Part shown: positions 9,801 to 12,527 of the stretch, in pieces
How positions within the stretch are numbered: position 1 is the first letter of the stretch
How the letters are laid out: every line of letters begins with the position of its first letter
NCBI GenBank assembly: GCA_023091735.1
Contig: JALKBU010001326.1
Coordinates: forward strand, 1 to 12,527
DNA from: Trichomonas tenax
Lineage: Eukaryota > Parabasalia > Trichomonadida > Trichomonadidae
DNA length: 12,527 nucleotides
Direction of reading: 5' to 3'
The notes under the pieces: model-generated
Seen by the model: the letters and a program-made list of their open reading frames with translations, nothing else
Database searches by the model: none
What the model was told of the DNA's origin: nothing
Made by a program: the position numbers and the translations under genes

Positions 9801-9912
9801 TTTTCTCGATGCAGCTTGATATTGACATTTTTTCTTGCAATGGGACCTCCCTCAGTTTCCCAAGAGGCTTCGTAACAGAGCAGCCTGAATAAGAACGCGA
9901 GGTTAAAGTCAT
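6898..9912 (-). CDS. 3',5'-cyclic nucleotide phosphodiesterase with multiple GAF domains
   Basis: This 1004-residue protein hydrolyses cAMP and/or cGMP to the 5'-monophosphate. The C-terminal class I PDE domain (about 680-1000) carries the key residues: HNWRHA with catalytic His758 and metal-binding His762; the signature HDVNHDGFTNVY with His798, Asp799 and His802; metal-binding Asp910 in KCSDIS; and the purine-binding glutamine Gln962 in SQIGFY. Upstream, residues ~318-475 form a clear GAF domain (SLFILDK, GIAGYTAQSGK, an NKFDE-like N-R-x5-F-x3-D motif) and ~488-660 a second. Residues ~37-172 and ~182-303 look like two more, divergent GAFs. GAFs usually bind cyclic nucleotides or mediate dimerisation and regulate the enzyme. 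No membrane segment or signal peptide, so probably cytosolic. The longest frame begins at TTG (9981); the first ATG is 9912, with Met29 of this product (9828) an alternative. Substrate preference cannot be read safely. Confidence 0.93.
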   Translation of the reverse strand: MTLTSRSYSGCSVTKPLGKLREVPLQEKMSISSCIEKIVLLSNDHPVNIALEMVLTKKFSANHTYCFMSTIQSEKLYCSTLSKCIPLTSSIIATVFNGKEVKYFPNPASQANYNISVDPSTDPSLYIPIINGQGAVKGVAVVSKKNTFSNVEIKKATDFSKRFGLYYDFIVNSALPEIKSSDYLLEIRNHFGSRAIDLFHFENGQYQKFNQETGQFDNIDTSGASLYSLQNNVQISLPNVRASPTYNQEIDGDTDEPVLIQPFSVSNAVYAVVLRGKSNSLPFSTIDCMKIDALAPILTKQFDSDAEGDGNNMQTPISERLQALLAVAEVIFGVLDLDSLLPTIMDTACNLLNTERCSLFILDKTTNELVTRFHGGLDTAIRVKNGVGIAGYTAQSGKCVNITDAYADSRFDKTNDIQTGFHTRSLLTVPIYDNRGAVAGVTEMINRKDGKAFDDDDIKMMVAFNVFCGISIDNANLYNTSLQLMNNLKSFIEASAAMGKDAQLQNIIHELIETMRGVINGSYAACYVYDNDTEEISLLDEIGKIKDGEKFADIVIKSREQQMFNFQEADEDEINKISSRRQISNNATTSGKISGIKELNEMNIDTDIELKKIIAFPLLTNDNQIIGTIQVGTNHIILPEDMKLLNCFSVFAALSIDKDRLGKVASVGASEARIRKYLLDSERGVADIPKFLMIEPTKTDTLLKINFDAQRWDGIGHLRVVFYLMNYFGVMKEQKVRNDTFSYFLDEISNSYNKVPYHNWRHAVDVTQFVSYQLVLTGVHKILTPLELFALLIAAICHDVNHDGFTNVYNEKAETPLGILFKNQSAMETHHCQVTIQVVSNDLCNIFSSFDSPKIKQIWTLIIALILTTDMGKHHSTLEKINKRLDEGPLNPENEQDRFMMMELILKCSDISNVSRPFELADKWCDVLCEEFFRQGDLEKTSGMEYTSPLNDRAHLDKPKSQIGFYTFVCLPLFQTAARAMPKLQVNVDQINSNLAIWKKHNEQ

Positions 9913-10258
9913 TGGATAAAATAACGAGCTTTTTGTAAAATTTTTATTGCAAAAAAATATAATGGCCTTTTGTTCATACAAAACATCATAAGAATATCTT
10001 TGCAGCTAAATCCACTTAGAAGAATTGGGTTTTCCATTGGATATTTTACTCAATGAAGAATTTTGTTCTGACAATAACAACTCATATGAGGGCCAACACC
10101 AAGGGATCAAGATAGCATGATGATATTTTTGGAACAATAATTTCATATGAGATAGTCGTATCGTAGCATCTATTTTTATGTTGACGTTTGCATATAGTTT
10201 TTGATATTATACATATATCTTGATTTTCGTGAAAATTTCTCAATATATTTTTTCACAA
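9913..10258. other. Intergenic region upstream of the phosphodiesterase
   Basis: About 345 bp between the leftward phosphodiesterase and the rightward broken gene. It should hold the phosphodiesterase promoter, but no TCAYTW initiator is visible within ~100 bases of the ATG. The nine-base word tcatatgag occurs at 10082-10090 and again at 10143-10151; the first copy is part of a 10-bp palindrome, ctcatatgag. No other gene is seen. Confidence 0.55.
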
Positions 10259-11034
10259 ATGCTACATCTCTTCACATTCTTTGCAAATTGCGGAACTTAC
10301 TCTTCTACAGGTTCTTACTCCGAATATATCTCTTCGTCTGGAACCACAACATTGCAATTTTCATTAATTCCGTATTATTCATATGATATCATCGTTTTAT
10401 TATCTGATGCAAGAAATTTTAGAGTTGAAGGATCCACTCTTCAACATGTTTACTTGAATCCATCATCTTTATTAATTACTACTTCTTCTTCACAATATAT
10501 ATATATTTTTCTGTTTTCATGATGTCCACAGATTGTGATTTTACAGATGCAGTCATTGATGGCAGAAGTGATAGAGCATAAGTTCTGTCAAAAAATGATA
10601 TGAGGGATAGCAAAACATATTGCATTCTATTCCATTCTAAATCTTCGGTTACTTATGACCTTTATTGTTCAAGCAGCACAGATTATAATGACAAGCTATA
10701 TTATTATAACAATGACATGAATTTTGAATCATCAACACAAGTATCATCATCATATTCCTTTACCCGCAATGAGGTTATTGTTAAAATTGTAATGAATTAT
10801 AATACCATTAATTTAGGTACACTCATGGGTGTGAGGCAAATCGGTGGATCTAGTTCATCGTCAAACAACATTTATAAAATTCCGGATTACTGGCAACAAC
10901 TGGGTTCCTCTATTGCATCATCTACATCTGAACCACCATCTTATATAATGAAATCTACAGGCGCTTTCAAAAGGTATATCCCTTCATCAGATGTCATCAA
11001 CGATATTGAGGCTCTCAATGGATTCATTTTCTGA
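10259..11034 (+). pseudogene. Broken gene of an unrecognised Ser/Tyr-rich family
   Basis: I do not recognise this family. The first part starts at an ATG at 10259 and encodes 87 residues rich in Ser, Thr, Tyr and beta-forming segments (for example YYSYDIIVLLSDARNF), ending at a TGA at 10520-10522. Another frame then carries on: from about 10507 it reads through MMSTDCDFTDAVIDGR, hits TAA at 10579-10581, and is open again to the TGA at 11032-11034 (SKTYCILFHSKSS... to ...INDIEALNGFIF). The two frames join at a run of six AT units (10495-10506), where one extra AT unit would give exactly the observed shift. I therefore read it as one decayed gene with a frameshift and a nonsense codon, not as two genes. 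The composition suggests a beta-rich, perhaps surface, protein, but that is weak. The start may lie further upstream and the true end is uncertain. Confidence 0.5.
10495..10506. repeat. (AT)6 dinucleotide run at a frame break
   Basis: Six AT units lie exactly where the coding frame of the broken gene changes. A change in unit number by slippage shifts the frame by two, which matches the frame change seen. The run is directly visible; its role as the lesion is inferred. Confidence 0.6.
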
Positions 11035-11147
11035 ATATGATATCGTCGTTTTGTTCTCAAATGCAAAAAAATTATGTCGGTTCATCTAAACTGGTGCGAA
11101 AAATGATACTGATTCAATTTTTCTGAGGGACACAACCCCTTACGAAT
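11035..11147 (+). pseudogene. Second fragment of the same Ser/Tyr-rich family
   Basis: Bases 11035-11074 match 10381-10420 at about 32 of 40 positions, and the encoded words YDIIVLLSDA and YDIVVLFSNA align without gaps. The fragment has an in-frame stop (TAA near 11089) and fades into the transposase region. It is therefore either a truncated second copy of the upstream gene or an internal repeat of the same gene, about 654 bases apart. Only the first ~40 bases are clearly homologous; the right border is arbitrary and overlaps the start of the transposase frame. Confidence 0.4.
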
Positions 11148-12527
11148 AGCAAGCCTAAAGGTCGACAAATTGTTCCAGACTCTGCGAATGAAAAGCTAAT
11201 GAGACAAGGAAAATCAAATGATTATATTGCTGAACGCTGCCATTGCAGCAAAACCCGAATTACAAGAATTCGAAAAGGTATATCAACAGTAAAATTTGGT
11301 CGCTCGCGGCTCACAGACAAAGCATTAGACGATTTCATTGAAGACCAATTCGATTTGGGCCCAGAACTTACGGCTTCAGAGTGTGCTGACAGAATAGAAG
11401 AAAAATTTCATCAAAAAGTTTCGCGTTTTCTACTCTACCGCCGACTTAAAGATGAGGAGTTCGAATACAAATCCCCGATCAAGTCTTCTGCTATATTTGA
11501 AGACAATCGTCTTATAAGATTCAATTTTGGACTTGATCTTCTGCAAAGAGGCCCCATTGTCCTTGACGACAACGTATTCAGTGATGAGTGCATCATATCA
11601 GGACGTCCTGACAATAAAAGAGGGTGTTCCGTCGAAATTCATCTCATCTTTCGTACATACAGTATACAACCGATAAAAACATAAAAATTATAGTTTTCGG
11701 AGTAATTGGATATAACTGCAAATCGAAACTTGTTCTTGTTGAAATCAAGCAAAATTCTCAGAAATATATCCAAAATCTTGAAAAGTCTAATGTATTTGAA
11801 GCATGTGATGATGTTAATGGAAAGCGTCATTAATTCTTCATGCAAGATGGCGCACCGTCTCACACTTCAAATTCAAGCATGGAATATGTTATCAGCAAGG
11901 CAAACATGCTTCATGGATGGCCGCCGAACTTGCCAGATTTGAACCTCATCGAAATGTTGTGGGCTATCATTAAAAGGAGATTAAAAGTATTCAAATTACC
12001 AGTTCATTCAGCTGAAGAATTATTCAGGAGAGTCAATTTTATCTGGGAGCATATTCCATTTGAAACAATCAACAAATTAATCAGGAGTGTTCACCGCCGT
12101 CTCAAGCACCTCATTCACAGAAATGGTGGACCAATCAATGACCTTCTTCGTAATAAATCACGAGCTGATGAACTTTTGAAGGAAGAAATCAATATATCAA
12201 ATTTGCTCCAATCACTTACTGTTGAAGAAACAATGAATATACTTTTAGCAGCAGAACATCATGCTAATGTTGCATTTGAAGCGATAGATCATGCCACTCA
12301 AAAGATTCTTGATATCTAAAGCAAGATTGAATCGACAAAGAATAATCACACAGATTCAGCACAAAAGATTAATGATATCGATGTCCAAATTGAACATCAT
12401 ACTCGCGAACTTGAACGTGCTTTTCGAGAGTATGATTCTGCACCAATATCACTCTCAAGAGCAAGAGGAAAATTAAAAGTTCAAGATGCCGAACTCAAGC
12501 GTAATGAATTACGAGATAAAATGATAG
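11092..12527 (+). mobile_element. Tc1-like DNA transposon remnant, right end beyond window
   Basis: The element is defined by its transposase. The left boundary is not established: it should lie between the last similarity to the Ser/Tyr-rich family (~11074) and the open transposase frame (11127), and 11092 is only a placeholder. No terminal inverted repeat can be paired because the right end is not in the window, and no flanking TA duplication can be shown. Confidence 0.5.
11127..12526 (+). pseudogene. Degenerate Tc1/mariner-type DD34E transposase
   Basis: Tc1-like transposases cut and paste their element at TA sites using an RNase H-like DDE triad. The first frame, open from 11127 with ATG at 11199, has a helix-turn-helix (GKSNDYIAERCHCSKTRITR), a second DNA-binding segment and the first catalytic Asp in VFSDE (codon 11583). 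The frame then shifts at about 11616-11640; the other frame carries IKIIVFGVIGYN, a TAA at 11831-11833, then MQDGAPSHTS (second Asp) and WPPNLPDLNLIEMLW (Glu), with 34 residues between Asp and Glu. A further TAA at 12317-12319 interrupts a Lys/Glu-rich helical tail that stays open to the window edge. The lesions are consistent with loss of one base and two nonsense mutations, so this copy should be inactive. A TGA at 11124-11126 separates the frame from an upstream in-frame ATG (11103). The right end is outside the window. Confidence 0.85.

Noticed and set aside
11639..11863. 74-codon minus-strand frame within the transposase remnant
   Set aside because: It is antisense to the transposase motifs and has no recognisable content.
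1..12527. CRISPR array, bacterial operon signals or a defence island
   Set aside because: No regularly spaced direct repeats, no ribosome-binding-site pattern and eukaryote-only genes such as Spt4 with a class I phosphodiesterase; the DNA is from a eukaryote.

Overview
The window looks like nuclear DNA of a parabasalid protist, with Tritrichomonas or a close trichomonad the best guess (moderate confidence, no search possible). The pointers are: strongly AT-rich DNA; compact intronless genes; very short inferred 5' leaders, one with a TCATTT that fits the trichomonad initiator consensus TCAYTW; a TAAA that overlaps the stop codon in three of four intact genes; and typical content (a GAF/phosphodiesterase protein, a long coiled-coil protein, a degraded Tc1/mariner transposase).

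Layout. 1-841: no convincing gene; it holds a perfect 20-bp palindrome at 440-459. 842-1213 (-): Spt4, the zinc-ribbon subunit of the Spt4-Spt5 elongation factor. 1634-4444 (-): a ~936-residue coiled-coil protein of unknown role. 4445-5119: intergenic. 5120-6733 (-): a TPR plus armadillo/HEAT-like helical repeat protein, probable chaperone or adaptor type. 6898-9912 (-): a class I cyclic nucleotide phosphodiesterase with what I read as four successive GAF-like domains ahead of an apparently intact catalytic domain. 9913-10258: intergenic, upstream of the phosphodiesterase. 10259-11034 (+): a broken gene of an unrecognised Ser/Tyr-rich family, with a second short related fragment at 11035-11147. 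11127 to the window end (+): a broken Tc1-like DD34E transposase, running off the edge.

The four intact genes all lie on the minus strand, but nothing shows an operon; each probably has its own promoter. They do not form one pathway: Spt4 acts in nuclear transcription, the phosphodiesterase in cAMP/cGMP signalling, the TPR/ARM protein probably in protein assembly, and the coiled-coil protein probably in the cytoskeleton or another scaffold. The right 2.3 kb differs in character: plus strand, decayed, repetitive, and apparently a graveyard of a multicopy gene family and a DNA transposon.

Start codons matter here. The longest open frames of the coiled-coil and phosphodiesterase genes begin at TTG, so I moved their starts to the first ATG. 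The start of the TPR gene was moved downstream because the putative initiator lies between the first ATG and Met22.
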